The notes below the pieces were generated by a model. It did no database searches and had not been told where the DNA came from. It saw only the letters and a program-made list of their open reading frames with translations. A stretch of 20,295 nt of DNA, taken from the NCBI GenBank assembly GCA_946479905.1, contig CAMLIA010000060.1, positions 1 through 20,295 of the forward strand. The letters run 5' to 3'. The position numbers and the translations under genes were made by a program. Shown in pieces: positions 13,701 to 20,295 of the stretch. This DNA comes from an uncultured Frankiales bacterium. GTDB taxonomy: Bacteria; Actinomycetota; Actinomycetes; Mycobacteriales; SCTD01. How positions within the stretch are numbered: position 1 is the stretch's first letter; the number at the start of each line of letters is the position of its first letter.

Positions 13701-16618
13701 AGGCCACCGGTGACAAGTGGGAGAGCAACACCGCCGGGTGGAACCTCGCGCTGTGCCTGTACCGCAAGGGCCAGCTCGTCGAGGCGGTCCGGGTCGCCCG
13801 CGACGTGCACGCGACCGCGACCGCCATCGGGGACACGACCAGTGCAGGGGTCGCCCTCTCGGTGTGGACCCGCGCCGCGAGCGGCCGGGTCGACCCGACC
13901 CTGCTCGAGCGCGAGCTCGCGCGCGGCTCCGAGGACGCCAGCACCCGGGCCGAGGTGCTGCTGGCCGCCGGCCTTCGGGCGCTCGCCTCCGACGACCTGG
14001 ACGCGGCGCTGGCCCGCCTGGACGAGGCGGCTGCCACGGTGCGCTCCGCCGGCCTCCGGCAGGAGTACGTCGCACCCATCGCCCCGTGGCGGGCCACCGT
14101 CCTGCGCCGGCTGGCCGAGGTCGCGCCCGCGCACCACACCGCCCTGCGACGTCGCCGGGTGCGCGCCGCCCACCGCGCCGTCCGCGGTGCCCGGTTCTGG
14201 GCGTTCAGCTACGCGAACCAGCGGCCGCACGCCTTGCGTGAGGCGGCGCTGGTGGCCTCGCTGCGCGGGCGGGACGCGCGCGCGGACCGGCTGCTCACCC
14301 GCAGCCTCGAGGTGGCCATGCAGCAGGGGGCGTCCTACGAGGCCGCCCTCACCCGGCTGGCCCAGGCCGAGCTGGACGCCGCGCGCAGCGGCAGCGGTGG
14401 GCTCCTCCACGAGGCCAGAGCGGCAGTCCGCACCCTCGAGCTCCACGAGGAGCCGGCGGCGGCCGAGTCGACCACGACCGTGTCGGTCTTCGACCGCTTC
14501 ACCACCCTGCTCTCCGTCGGTCGCACCATCGCTTCGGCGACCACGCTCGCCGGCGTCGAGAACGCGACGCGGGAGGCCGCGCTGGCGCTGCTGCGCGGGG
14601 AGCACTGCCACCTCGTGGACGTCCAGGCACTGCAGGGCGAGCACCTCGTCTCCGAGTCCGGGGAGTCCGTCGACGAGATCAGCCGGACGCTGCTGGCGCG
14701 AGCGGTGACCTCCGGCGCCCCTGTCGTCGCCGCGGACGCGACGGCGGACGAGAGCGAGAGCCTGCTGCTGTCGGGCATCCGCTCCGTGCTCGCGGCACCG
14801 ATCATCGTGCACGGCGAGGTGCGCTCGCTGTTCTACGTCACCCACCGCCAGGTCGGCCAGCTCTTCGGCGAGGAGGAGGTGCAGCTCGCCGCGTTCGTGG
14901 CGACCCTCGCGGGCGCGGCCTACGAGCACCTCGAGGGCAACGAGAGTCGCTTCCGCTCGCTCGCGCAGAACTCCAGCGACGTGCTCACGCTGGTCGACGC
15001 GTCCGGGACCGTCTCCTTCCAGAGCCCGGCCGCTCAGCGGGTCTTCGGGCTCGCCACCGACGCGCTGGTGGGCGGTCCGGTCGAGGCATGGGTCCACCCG
15101 GCCGACCTGTCGAGGTTCACGGCCGCACTCGCCTCTGCCACCCGGCACACCGAGGTCCGCATCGAGTGCCGGTTCCGGCACGCGGACGGCACCTACCGCT
15201 TCGCCGAGACGGCCGTCACGAACCTGCTCGAGGACCCGACGGTCAACTCGCTGGTGCTCAACACGCGCGACGTCACCGACCGCCACCGGCTGGAGGACGA
15301 GCTGCGGGAGCGCGCCCTGCACGACGAGCTCACCGGCCTGCCGAACCGGGCGCTGTTCCTCGAGCGCCTGCAGCACGCCCTCGACCGCCGCGACCCGCAG
15401 CCGCTCGTGGTCTGCTTCCTCGACCTCGACGACTTCAAGGCCGTCAACGACACGCTCGGGCACGGCGCCGGCGACGAGCTGCTCAAGAGCGTGGCCGCCC
15501 GGCTCAGCGCCTGCCTGCGGCCCGGCGACACCGTCGCCCGGTTCGGCGGGGACGAGTTCGCGGTGCTGCTCGAGGCGACCGACCTCGAGACCGCGCTGAC
15601 GGTGGCCGACCGGCTGCTCGAGCACACCGCGGAGCCGGTCGACCTCGACGGCACCCTCGTCACGGCCCACACCAGCATCGGCCTCGCCCCGTCGCACGGG
15701 ACGGGCACGACCGGCGACCAGCTGCTCGCCGAGGCGGACGCCGCGATGTACGCCGCCAAGGCCCGTGGCAGCCACTGCTACGAGGTCTTCGACGCCCGGA
15801 TGCGGATCGCCACGGAACGTCGGTCACGGATGCGTCACGAGCTGGAGCGCGCCGTGGTCAGCGACGAGCTGCGGCTGCACTACCAGCCGATCGTGGACCT
15901 CCGCACCGGCGTGCGCATCGGCGTGGAGGCGCTGGTGCGGTGGGAGCACCCGGAGCGGGGCCTGCTCGGGCCCAAGGACTTCATCGACCACGCCGAGGAG
16001 AGCGGCCAGATCACGTCGCTGGGCCACTGGGTGCTCGGCACCGCCTGCGACGCGGCCCACGGCCTCGACCTCGACGTCCACATGAGCGTCAACGTGTCCG
16101 CCCGGCAGCTGCAGCAGCCGGACTTCGTCGACCGGGTCGCGGAGATCCTTGCCGCGCGCGGCCTGCCCGCCCACCGCCTCGTCCTGGAGATCACCGAGAC
16201 CGCCGCGGTGGCGGACTTCGACGGTGCGATCGCGCGGCTCGCTGAGCTCAAGGCACTGGGGCTGCAGCTGGCTCTGGACGACTTCGGGACCGGCTACAGC
16301 CCGCTGTCCTACCTCCGGCGGTTCCCCGTCGACTACCTCAAGATCGACCGGTCCTTCGTCGCGGGCGTCTCGGCGAGCGAGGAGGACCGGGCGATCGTGC
16401 GCGGCGTCGTCGACATGGCGCACGCCCTCGGTCTGCGCGCCGTCGCGGAGGGCGTGGAGGACGGCCACCAGCGCCAGGTCCTCGCCGACCTCGGCTGCGA
16501 CCTGGGCCAGGGCTACTTCTGGATGGCCCCCGTACCGCTGCACGCGCTTCCTGGCCTCCGGGTACCGGATCCGCGCGTCCCCGACGACACGACAGCCGGC
16601 GTGCACGACGATCTGTGA
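10772..16618 (+). CDS. Giant Ser/Thr kinase-AAA-TPR-GAF-PAS-GGDEF-EAL signalling protein
   Basis: This is a 1948-residue cytosolic protein with no membrane helices that I can see. Residues about 15-280 are a Ser/Thr kinase with Lys49 (VVVKT), Asp141 in HRDVKPAN, Asp161 in DFG and APE, so it looks active, although the Gly-rich loop is weak. Residues about 305-640 are a STAND-type AAA ATPase with Walker A Lys344 (DSGGGKTR) and Walker B Asp461/Asp462 (VLVLDDCQW). A long helical TPR-like region runs to about 1200, then GAF (about 1237-1388) and PAS (about 1391-1510). The GGDEF domain has an intact motif at 1592-1596 with I-site RPGD five residues before. The EAL domain has Glu1719-Ala-Leu, VNVSARQ, LEITET, LDDFGTG, LKIDRS and AEGVE. 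Similar kinase-ATPase-GAF proteins usually end in a histidine kinase or cyclase; here the output is cyclic-di-GMP turnover. The start overlaps the leader ORF stop. Confidence 0.92.
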   Translation: MTSSRDSTLSAAAPRFAGRYFLGAPLKSGNGVETYAAFDGVTSTDVVVKTIDPTAIHATARMRFEHETHVLRQLSGTGLTGLHDAGSSDGLLFLVQPFVTGTTLEARLSRGPLTVTEALRVGVAIATALDVAHGAGICHRDVKPANVMVDGEPLQAISLIDFGFARSPWLDESIRDDLVGTVRYLAPESAGLLAAPADERSDLYATGVLLFECLAGRPPFLGPTVGDLLRQHLSSPVPELHEMGVQVPRALDAVLQRLLRKDPAERYQSAAALAADLQALLDAVEAGDPDPRLVVGRFDQRRSLTDPAFVGRDAELTALRALVEDVVAGGNGLVLLEADSGGGKTRLLGELMLQAAPSGAVFLHGQAVAQAAQRPFTLLHGVAQDLVEHLDDEGAVELVERMGEAAPAAVRALPSLAAVLGHQSDDDTGPEQFGEQRSLAALHHLLASVAHPGRPVVLVLDDCQWADGLTVRLLSELFGPTATPPAHLGVIAAFRSEEVSADHPLRAIAQGIAVQLGSLPPVAMAHLAESMAGPLPLDAVSTVVRLADGSPFMGAAVLRGLVESGALVSSSDGWVVDEDALDRVQTARRSAAFLVRRLELLSQQSLWLLSAGAVLGKEFDVELAVALVGSEEQAPVILDEARRRRLLWIDERTGRCSFAHDKIREALLDRLGDEARSMLHSYAANALLKAGISDANVFDLAYHLDAAGRHEAALPHALRAAEIARSQHALESAVAHYRMAAHGVSDDDVETRVRVAEGLGDVLVLQGVYAEAEQQLALARSLVDDRLHAAALDGKLGELAFKQGDVPTARHHLEGAMRSLGRRVPTNPVVQVVWLVWELLVQATHSLLPGLTTGRRRPDETSTLAMRLYSRLAYLYWFHSGKVPCAWSHLRGLNLAERYPPSLEVGQAWSEHAPVMTMIPWFSRALRYAERSLAVRQQLGDVWGQGQSRGFAGVTLYAASRFDEGEEACREALRLLEATGDKWESNTAGWNLALCLYRKGQLVEAVRVARDVHATATAIGDTTSAGVALSVWTRAASGRVDPTLLERELARGSEDASTRAEVLLAAGLRALASDDLDAALARLDEAAATVRSAGLRQEYVAPIAPWRATVLRRLAEVAPAHHTALRRRRVRAAHRAVRGARFWAFSYANQRPHALREAALVASLRGRDARADRLLTRSLEVAMQQGASYEAALTRLAQAELDAARSGSGGLLHEARAAVRTLELHEEPAAAESTTTVSVFDRFTTLLSVGRTIASATTLAGVENATREAALALLRGEHCHLVDVQALQGEHLVSESGESVDEISRTLLARAVTSGAPVVAADATADESESLLLSGIRSVLAAPIIVHGEVRSLFYVTHRQVGQLFGEEEVQLAAFVATLAGAAYEHLEGNESRFRSLAQNSSDVLTLVDASGTVSFQSPAAQRVFGLATDALVGGPVEAWVHPADLSRFTAALASATRHTEVRIECRFRHADGTYRFAETAVTNLLEDPTVNSLVLNTRDVTDRHRLEDELRERALHDELTGLPNRALFLERLQHALDRRDPQPLVVCFLDLDDFKAVNDTLGHGAGDELLKSVAARLSACLRPGDTVARFGGDEFAVLLEATDLETALTVADRLLEHTAEPVDLDGTLVTAHTSIGLAPSHGTGTTGDQLLAEADAAMYAAKARGSHCYEVFDARMRIATERRSRMRHELERAVVSDELRLHYQPIVDLRTGVRIGVEALVRWEHPERGLLGPKDFIDHAEESGQITSLGHWVLGTACDAAHGLDLDVHMSVNVSARQLQQPDFVDRVAEILAARGLPAHRLVLEITETAAVADFDGAIARLAELKALGLQLALDDFGTGYSPLSYLRRFPVDYLKIDRSFVAGVSASEEDRAIVRGVVDMAHALGLRAVAEGVEDGHQRQVLADLGCDLGQGYFWMAPVPLHALPGLRVPDPRVPDDTTAGVHDDL

Positions 16619-16619
16619 C

Positions 16620-17372
16620 ATGCGTGCCGCGGTCCTCGCCCTGCTGCCTGTCCTGCTGCTGACGGGGTGCAAGGAGAAGAAGCCCTGCGGCGACGTGCCC
16701 GACTCCCCGGCCGCCGCGCTGGTCCGCCTCGACCTGGCCACGGGGACCGAGCGCTCGCAGTCCTCCCGCCCGTACGGCGAGCCGGTCTACCAGCGGAGCA
16801 CGCAGCTGGTCACGCTCGACAACAGCACCGGCGCGGACGTGCCCTTCGCGACGATCGACCCGTCACCCGCCGCGCGGAGTCCTTTCGGCGAGGAGGAGGG
16901 CCGGCACCTGCTGACCGTGGACGGCCACGCGGTGCTGCTGAAGGGCGACGTCGTCGTCGGAGAGCAGGTGCGACCGCGACGCCTGCGGTGGCGGAGCAGC
17001 GACCACGGCTACCGGGCGGTGCAGGCGGAGGGCGACGGACGACGCGCCTACGCCACCGGGGTCCTGACGACAGCACCCGTCGCCAGTCGCTGGCGCGTCT
17101 ACGCGATCGAACCGCTCCACGGCGACGTGAAGTGGGCCCAGTCGCTCGTCTCGAAGACGGAGGGAACCGCCGTGCTCGTCCGCGGCGACCGGGTGCTGGT
17201 CGCGGAGAGCGACCAGACCACCGGCGGCTCCGGTGCGGTCGAGGCCTTCGACCGCGAGACCGGCAGGCGGCTCTGGACGGCCCGGCTGCCGCAGGGCACG
17301 GTGACGACCATGAGCACGCTCGGCGACGAGGTCGTCCTCACCACGCGCTCGACCGCCCACTACTGCTACTGA
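16620..17372 (+). CDS. Lipoprotein with PQQ-type beta-propeller repeats
   Basis: This is a 250-residue exported protein. The signal peptide is MRAAVLALLPVLLLTGC with the lipobox LLTGC, so Cys17 should be lipidated and the protein anchored outside the membrane. The mature part has repeated beta-strand units of the PQQ/WD-like type: LVRLDLATGTE, VYAIEPLHGDVKW and VEAFDRETGRRLW. That is only three or four blades, fewer than a full propeller of this family. Cys23 and Cys249 sit near the two ends and could close the structure with a disulfide. The ATG is one nucleotide after the giant gene's stop, so the two are almost certainly co-translated. A sensor or scaffold feeding the cytosolic kinase is possible. 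Its 3' end overlaps the convergent oxidoreductase gene by 7 bp. Confidence 0.85.
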   Translation: MRAAVLALLPVLLLTGCKEKKPCGDVPDSPAAALVRLDLATGTERSQSSRPYGEPVYQRSTQLVTLDNSTGADVPFATIDPSPAARSPFGEEEGRHLLTVDGHAVLLKGDVVVGEQVRPRRLRWRSSDHGYRAVQAEGDGRRAYATGVLTTAPVASRWRVYAIEPLHGDVKWAQSLVSKTEGTAVLVRGDRVLVAESDQTTGGSGAVEAFDRETGRRLWTARLPQGTVTTMSTLGDEVVLTTRSTAHYCY

Positions 17373-18538
17373 CTCGGCGAGCGCTCCACGCACACCGTGC
17401 CGCTGCGGGAGTAGATGGTCGGCGCGCAGCGGTTGCAGTGGATGCACACGCCCGCCGTCTTCGTCCCGGCCTGCCACTGGGCGACGAGGTTCGGCTCGCG
17501 AAGCAGGGCGCGGCCCATCGCCACGAACGCGAAGCCCTCGTCGTGCGCAGCCTGAGCGGTCTCCAGCCGGTTCACGCCGCCCAGCAGGATCAGCGGCATG
17601 TCGAGGGCAGCGCGGAACTGCCGCGCCATCGGGAGGAAGAACGCCTCCTCGAAGGGGTACGACGGCATGATCCGCTTCAGGAACGGGCGGACGAACGGCG
17701 CCAGGGCCTTCGGCTGCGTCTTGACGAAGTCGTCGATCGGCACGTCGCCGCGGAAGAAGTACATCCCGTTCAGCAGCGAGCTGCCGCCGGTCAGCTCGAT
17801 GGCGTCGAGAGCGCCGTCGGCCTCGATGAGGCGCGCCGCCTCCAGGCTGTCCTCGATCGGCAGGCCCTTCTCGACACCGTCGACCATGTTGAGCTTCGCG
17901 ATCACGGCGGCCTCGTCACCCACGGCGTCCCGCACTGCCTTGAGGACGTCGCGCGGGAACCTGGACCGGTTGGCGATGCTGCCCCCGTAGGAGTCCTTGC
18001 GCTTGTTGAGGTTGGGGCTGAGGAAGCTGCTCAGCAGGTAGTTGTGGCCGAGGTGGACCTCCAGGCAGTCGAAGCCGGAGTCCACGAGAAGCCTTGCAGC
18101 CCGGGCGAAGTCGGCCGTCACCCGGGCGATGTCGGTGCTCGTCGCCGCGGGGACCAGGCCCTTGCCGGGCGCGCTCAGCCGACGTGACGGGGCCAGGGAC
18201 TTCTGCCGGTTGCTGCGCGAGTCCGCGACCAGGCCCGCGTGCCCGAGCTGGGCACTGACCAGAGCGCCTTCGTCGTGCACCGCCTGGGCGAGCCGCTCGA
18301 GACCCGCCCGGGTCTGCTCGCCGACGACGAGGCAGTCACGGAAGACCCGGCCGTCCGGGGCCACGGCGCAGTAGGCCACGGTGGACATCGCCACACCGCC
18401 CGCTGCCTGCTCGCGGTGGAACTCGACCAGCTCGGGTGTGACCTCCCCGCGCCGGGTGCGGCCCTCGAACGTGGCCGCCTTGATGGTGCGGTTGCGTAGC
18501 GTCTTGGGACCGAGCTGGGCGCTCTCGAAGACCTTCAC
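17366..18538 (-). CDS. Old-yellow-enzyme-type NADH:flavin oxidoreductase with C-terminal Cys cluster
   Basis: This 390-residue FMN TIM-barrel enzyme belongs to the 2,4-dienoyl-CoA reductase/OYE group. His162 and His165 (HLGHNYLLSSFLSP) sit where the active-site pair lies, followed by DSYGGSIANRSRF, where the usual Glu of 'ENR' is Ala. The LLGGVN and AMGRALLREP flavin-phosphate segments are present. The C-terminus has Cys365, Cys368, Cys371 and Cys383, spaced C-x2-C-x2-C-x11-C, which suggests a 4Fe-4S cluster as in dienoyl-CoA reductase, although that family more often has x3 at the second gap. The NAD-binding second half of full-length dienoyl-CoA reductase is absent. The GTG start overlaps the fadD3 stop as GTGA, so it is co-transcribed with fadD3. 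It is probably a reductase of an unsaturated CoA ester in HIP breakdown; the substrate is inferred. Confidence 0.9.
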   Translation of the reverse strand: MKVFESAQLGPKTLRNRTIKAATFEGRTRRGEVTPELVEFHREQAAGGVAMSTVAYCAVAPDGRVFRDCLVVGEQTRAGLERLAQAVHDEGALVSAQLGHAGLVADSRSNRQKSLAPSRRLSAPGKGLVPAATSTDIARVTADFARAARLLVDSGFDCLEVHLGHNYLLSSFLSPNLNKRKDSYGGSIANRSRFPRDVLKAVRDAVGDEAAVIAKLNMVDGVEKGLPIEDSLEAARLIEADGALDAIELTGGSSLLNGMYFFRGDVPIDDFVKTQPKALAPFVRPFLKRIMPSYPFEEAFFLPMARQFRAALDMPLILLGGVNRLETAQAAHDEGFAFVAMGRALLREPNLVAQWQAGTKTAGVCIHCNRCAPTIYSRSGTVCVERSPSQ

Positions 18539-20028
18539 GAGACGCGCAGCGCGTTCTTCGTGACCTTGCCGGTCGCGTTCTTCGGGAGCGCGTCCACGAT
18601 CTCGACGTAGCGGGGGACCTTGTAGTTGGCGAGCCGGTCGCGGCTGAACGCGATGACCTCATCGGGGGTCAGGGACGTTCCCGCGCGGGGGACGACGAAC
18701 GCCTTGCCCACCTCTCCCATCCGCTCGTCCGGGACGCCGATGACGGCGGCCTCGCTGATGCCCTCGTGGCGCACCAGCACCTGCTCGATCTCGGCGGGAT
18801 AGGCGTTGAAGCCACCCACGACGTACATGTCCTTGATGCGGTCGGTGATGCGCAGGTTGCCGTCCTCGTCCAGCACACCGACATCACCGGTGTGCAGCCA
18901 GCCGTCGGCGTCGATCGCCTCCGCCGTCGCCTCCGGGTCGTCCCAGTAGCCGCGCATCACGTTGTAGCCGCGGACGAGGACCTCGCCGGGGTGGCCGGTG
19001 GGCGCCAGCACCTTCACCTCGACACCCGGGATGGCCCGGCCGCTGGTGAGCGAGATGACGGTGTCGGGGTCGCCCTGCCGGCAGGCGGTCGCCATCCCGT
19101 TGCACTCCGTCAGGCCGTACGCCGTGATGACCTCCTCGAAGCCCAGCTCCTCGCGCATGCGACGGATCAGCTCCTCGGGCACGACCGCAGCGCCGGTGAC
19201 CGCCAGACGGATCGGCGGCAGCTGGCCCGGGTGCTCGAGCAGCGAGCTGTAGAGCGTCGGCGGGCCCGGGATGACGTCGATGCGCTCGTCGGCGACGGTG
19301 CGTACGGCCGCGTCCACGTCGAAGACCTTGAGCAGGACGGCGGTGGCGCGCCGCATGAGGCAGGCGAGCAGTCCGGCCTTGTACCCGAAGGTGTGGAAGA
19401 ACGGCGCGACGACCAGCATCCGCTCACCCTCGCGGAAGCCGGTGAGCTCGCACCAGGCGCGGAAGACGCGGATGCTCTGGCCGTGCGTCGAGATGACGCC
19501 CTTCGGCCGTCCCGTGGTCCCGCTGGTGAAGATGAGGTCGCTCGTGTCGTCCTCCGCCACGGCCGCGGCGAGCTTCTCGACCGTCTCCTCCGGCACCTCC
19601 GACGCCCTCGCCAGGAACGTCTCGAGGTCGCTCGTCCGGATGACGAGCAGGTCAGGGTTCCCCAGCGCAGCAAGGGGATCGACGCCCAGCAGCTCGGTGA
19701 GGAACACGTCGTCGACGACCAGGGCACGAGCGCCGGTGCGGTCGATGAGGTACCTCGCCTCCTCGCCCTTGAACCGCGAGTTGATCGGGACGACGATCGC
19801 CCCGACCCCGGTGATGCTCAGGGCGGCGACGGCCCAGTCGGCTGTGTTGGGTCCCCAGACGGCGACCCGGTCGCCGTGGCCGATGCCGTGGGCCACGCAC
19901 GCGGCGCTGCCGGTGCGCACCCGGGCCAGCAGCTCGGCGAAGGTCAGGCGCGTCTCCGGCGTGACGAGCGCCTCGCGGTTCGGTGCGTCCGCGGCGGCTG
20001 CCCGCAACACGGCGGGGATCGTGTCCAT
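18535..20028 (-). CDS. fadD3: FadD3, HIP-CoA ligase
   Basis: This 497-residue acyl-CoA synthetase is close to mycobacterial FadD3 (about 503 residues). The ATP/AMP-binding loop TSGTTGRPKG is at 168-177, followed by PFFHTFGYKAGLL, the YGLTECNGM motif, DGWLHTGD, and RITDRIKDMYVVGGFNAYP. Catalytic Lys488 lies in NATGKVTKN. FadD3 converts the steroid remnant HIP (3aα-H-4α(3'-propanoate)-7aβ-methylhexahydro-1,5-indanedione) to HIP-CoA. This is the entry reaction for ring C/D degradation and the source of the KstR2 inducer. The ATG at 20028 is preceded by a purine-rich GGAAGGGAAGG ribosome site that partly overlaps the KstR2 operator. Divergence from kstR2 and linkage with the ipd genes support this over another FadD. 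Confidence 0.93.
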   Translation of the reverse strand: MDTIPAVLRAAAADAPNREALVTPETRLTFAELLARVRTGSAACVAHGIGHGDRVAVWGPNTADWAVAALSITGVGAIVVPINSRFKGEEARYLIDRTGARALVVDDVFLTELLGVDPLAALGNPDLLVIRTSDLETFLARASEVPEETVEKLAAAVAEDDTSDLIFTSGTTGRPKGVISTHGQSIRVFRAWCELTGFREGERMLVVAPFFHTFGYKAGLLACLMRRATAVLLKVFDVDAAVRTVADERIDVIPGPPTLYSSLLEHPGQLPPIRLAVTGAAVVPEELIRRMREELGFEEVITAYGLTECNGMATACRQGDPDTVISLTSGRAIPGVEVKVLAPTGHPGEVLVRGYNVMRGYWDDPEATAEAIDADGWLHTGDVGVLDEDGNLRITDRIKDMYVVGGFNAYPAEIEQVLVRHEGISEAAVIGVPDERMGEVGKAFVVPRAGTSLTPDEVIAFSRDRLANYKVPRYVEIVDALPKNATGKVTKNALRVS

Positions 20029-20037
20029 GCCTTCCCT

Positions 20038-20051
20038 TCCAAGCGCTTGCT
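20038..20051. promoter_or_regulatory. KstR2 operator between fadD3 and kstR2
   Basis: TCCAAGCGCTTGCT matches the published KstR2 consensus AnCAAGnnCTTGnT at all fixed positions but the first. Its core CAAGCGCTTG is a perfect 10-bp palindrome. It lies 10-23 bp upstream of the fadD3 ATG and about 50 bp upstream of the kstR2 GTG, between the candidate -35 and -10 of kstR2, so bound KstR2 would block both genes. Confidence 0.85.
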
Positions 20052-20055
20052 AGGG

Positions 20056-20065
20056 AGGCTACGAT
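20056..20065. promoter_or_regulatory. Back-to-back -10 elements for fadD3 and kstR2
   Basis: On the plus strand TACGAT (20060-20065) fits TAnnnT and would give a kstR2 transcript starting near 20072. On the minus strand TAGCCT (20061-20056) would start fadD3 near 20049, inside the KstR2 operator. The two hexamers overlap, so RNA polymerase could probably occupy only one at a time. These are pattern matches only. Confidence 0.4.
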
Positions 20066-20090
20066 CGCCGCTCGCTGGAGGTCAACGAGA

Positions 20091-20095
20091 GGAGG
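20091..20095 (+). promoter_or_regulatory. Ribosome binding site GGAGG of kstR2
   Basis: GGAGG (within GAGAGGAGG) is 6 nt before the GTG at 20102. This decides the start in favour of GTG; no ATG lies in the first part of the gene. Confidence 0.75.
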
Positions 20096-20101
20096 CGCAG
20101 C

Positions 20102-20295
20102 GTGGTCACTCCCGTGGACCGCCGCGACGTCATCCTCGAGCGTGCGGCCGACCTGTTCGCCAAGCAGGGAGTCGCGGCCACGACGGTACGCGAGATCGCC
20201 GAGGCCGTCGGCATCCTGTCGGGCAGCCTCTACCACCACTTCGCGTCCAAGGACGAGATCGTGGACGCGATCGTGAGCAGCTTCATGGACGACCT
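20102..20295 (+). CDS. kstR2: KstR2, TetR-family repressor of HIP catabolism (5' part, runs off window)
   Basis: The first 64 codons of a TetR-type regulator are present, starting with GTG behind GGAGG; the gene continues past the window. The N-terminal helix-turn-helix reads ATTVREIAEAVGILSGSLY, then HHFASKDEIVDAIV. The GILSGSLYHHFASK stretch matches mycobacterial KstR2 as I recall it, and is more specific than TetR proteins in general. KstR2 binds the palindromic operator just upstream and is released by HIP-CoA, the product of the divergent fadD3. The ligand-binding domain is outside the window. The reading frame is open to the last base with no sign of damage. Confidence 0.92.
   Translation, partial: MVTPVDRRDVILERAADLFAKQGVAATTVREIAEAVGILSGSLYHHFASKDEIVDAIVSSFMDD

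Noticed and set aside
10781..15775. Two long minus-strand ORFs (885 and 758 codons) opposite the giant gene
   Set aside because: The plus strand has intact kinase, Walker, GGDEF and EAL motifs through the same bases; the antisense products lack any recognisable domain.
1..20295. Search by eye for tRNA, rRNA, CRISPR, insertion sequences, integrases and riboswitches
   Set aside because: Nearly all bases are inside coding genes and the three real gaps (139, 139 and 73 bp) hold none of these.

Overview
The window is GC-rich DNA, packed with genes and with strong G/C preference at third codon positions. It uses GTG and TTG starts and many ATGA/GTGA stop-start overlaps, which points to an actinobacterium. 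Its steroid genes resemble Mycobacterium/Rhodococcus orthologues; a Nocardioidaceae-type host is a guess. I see no rRNA, tRNA, CRISPR array, insertion sequence or integrase.

Three blocks can be read. (1) 1-4412, plus strand: a tightly coupled operon for breaking the last two steroid rings (C and D): the last codons of a gene likely to be ipdA, then ipdB, ipdC, ipdF, echA20, an NTF2/SnoaL-like gene and a second short-chain dehydrogenase. (2) 4413-17372: a roughly 13-kb signalling block. On the minus strand is a transcription unit of a REC-PAS-PAS-GGDEF-EAL protein, a seven-helix GAF-type histidine kinase and a single-domain response regulator. On the plus strand are an MFS transporter, a 34-codon leader ORF, a 1948-residue Ser/Thr kinase-AAA-TPR-GAF-PAS-GGDEF-EAL fusion and a small PQQ-propeller lipoprotein. 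(3) 17366-20295: fadD3 with a co-transcribed Fe-S old-yellow-enzyme-type oxidoreductase on the minus strand, and the divergent start of kstR2, which runs off the window. A near-perfect KstR2 operator lies between fadD3 and kstR2.

In the known pathway FadD3 activates HIP (the two-ring propionate left after steroid rings A and B are removed) to HIP-CoA. IpdF and IpdC act on ring-C oxygenation and unsaturation, EchA20 opens ring D, and IpdAB opens ring C. KstR2 represses these genes until HIP-CoA binds it. The unusual feature is the cyclic-di-GMP and phosphorylation block between the two halves of this catabolic set. Its two GGDEF-EAL proteins keep the key motifs of both synthase and phosphodiesterase domains. 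One of them fuses this output to an apparently active Ser/Thr kinase and a STAND-type ATPase, and its leader carries a 9-bp direct repeat with exact 21-bp periodicity. Whether the block responds to steroids is inference.
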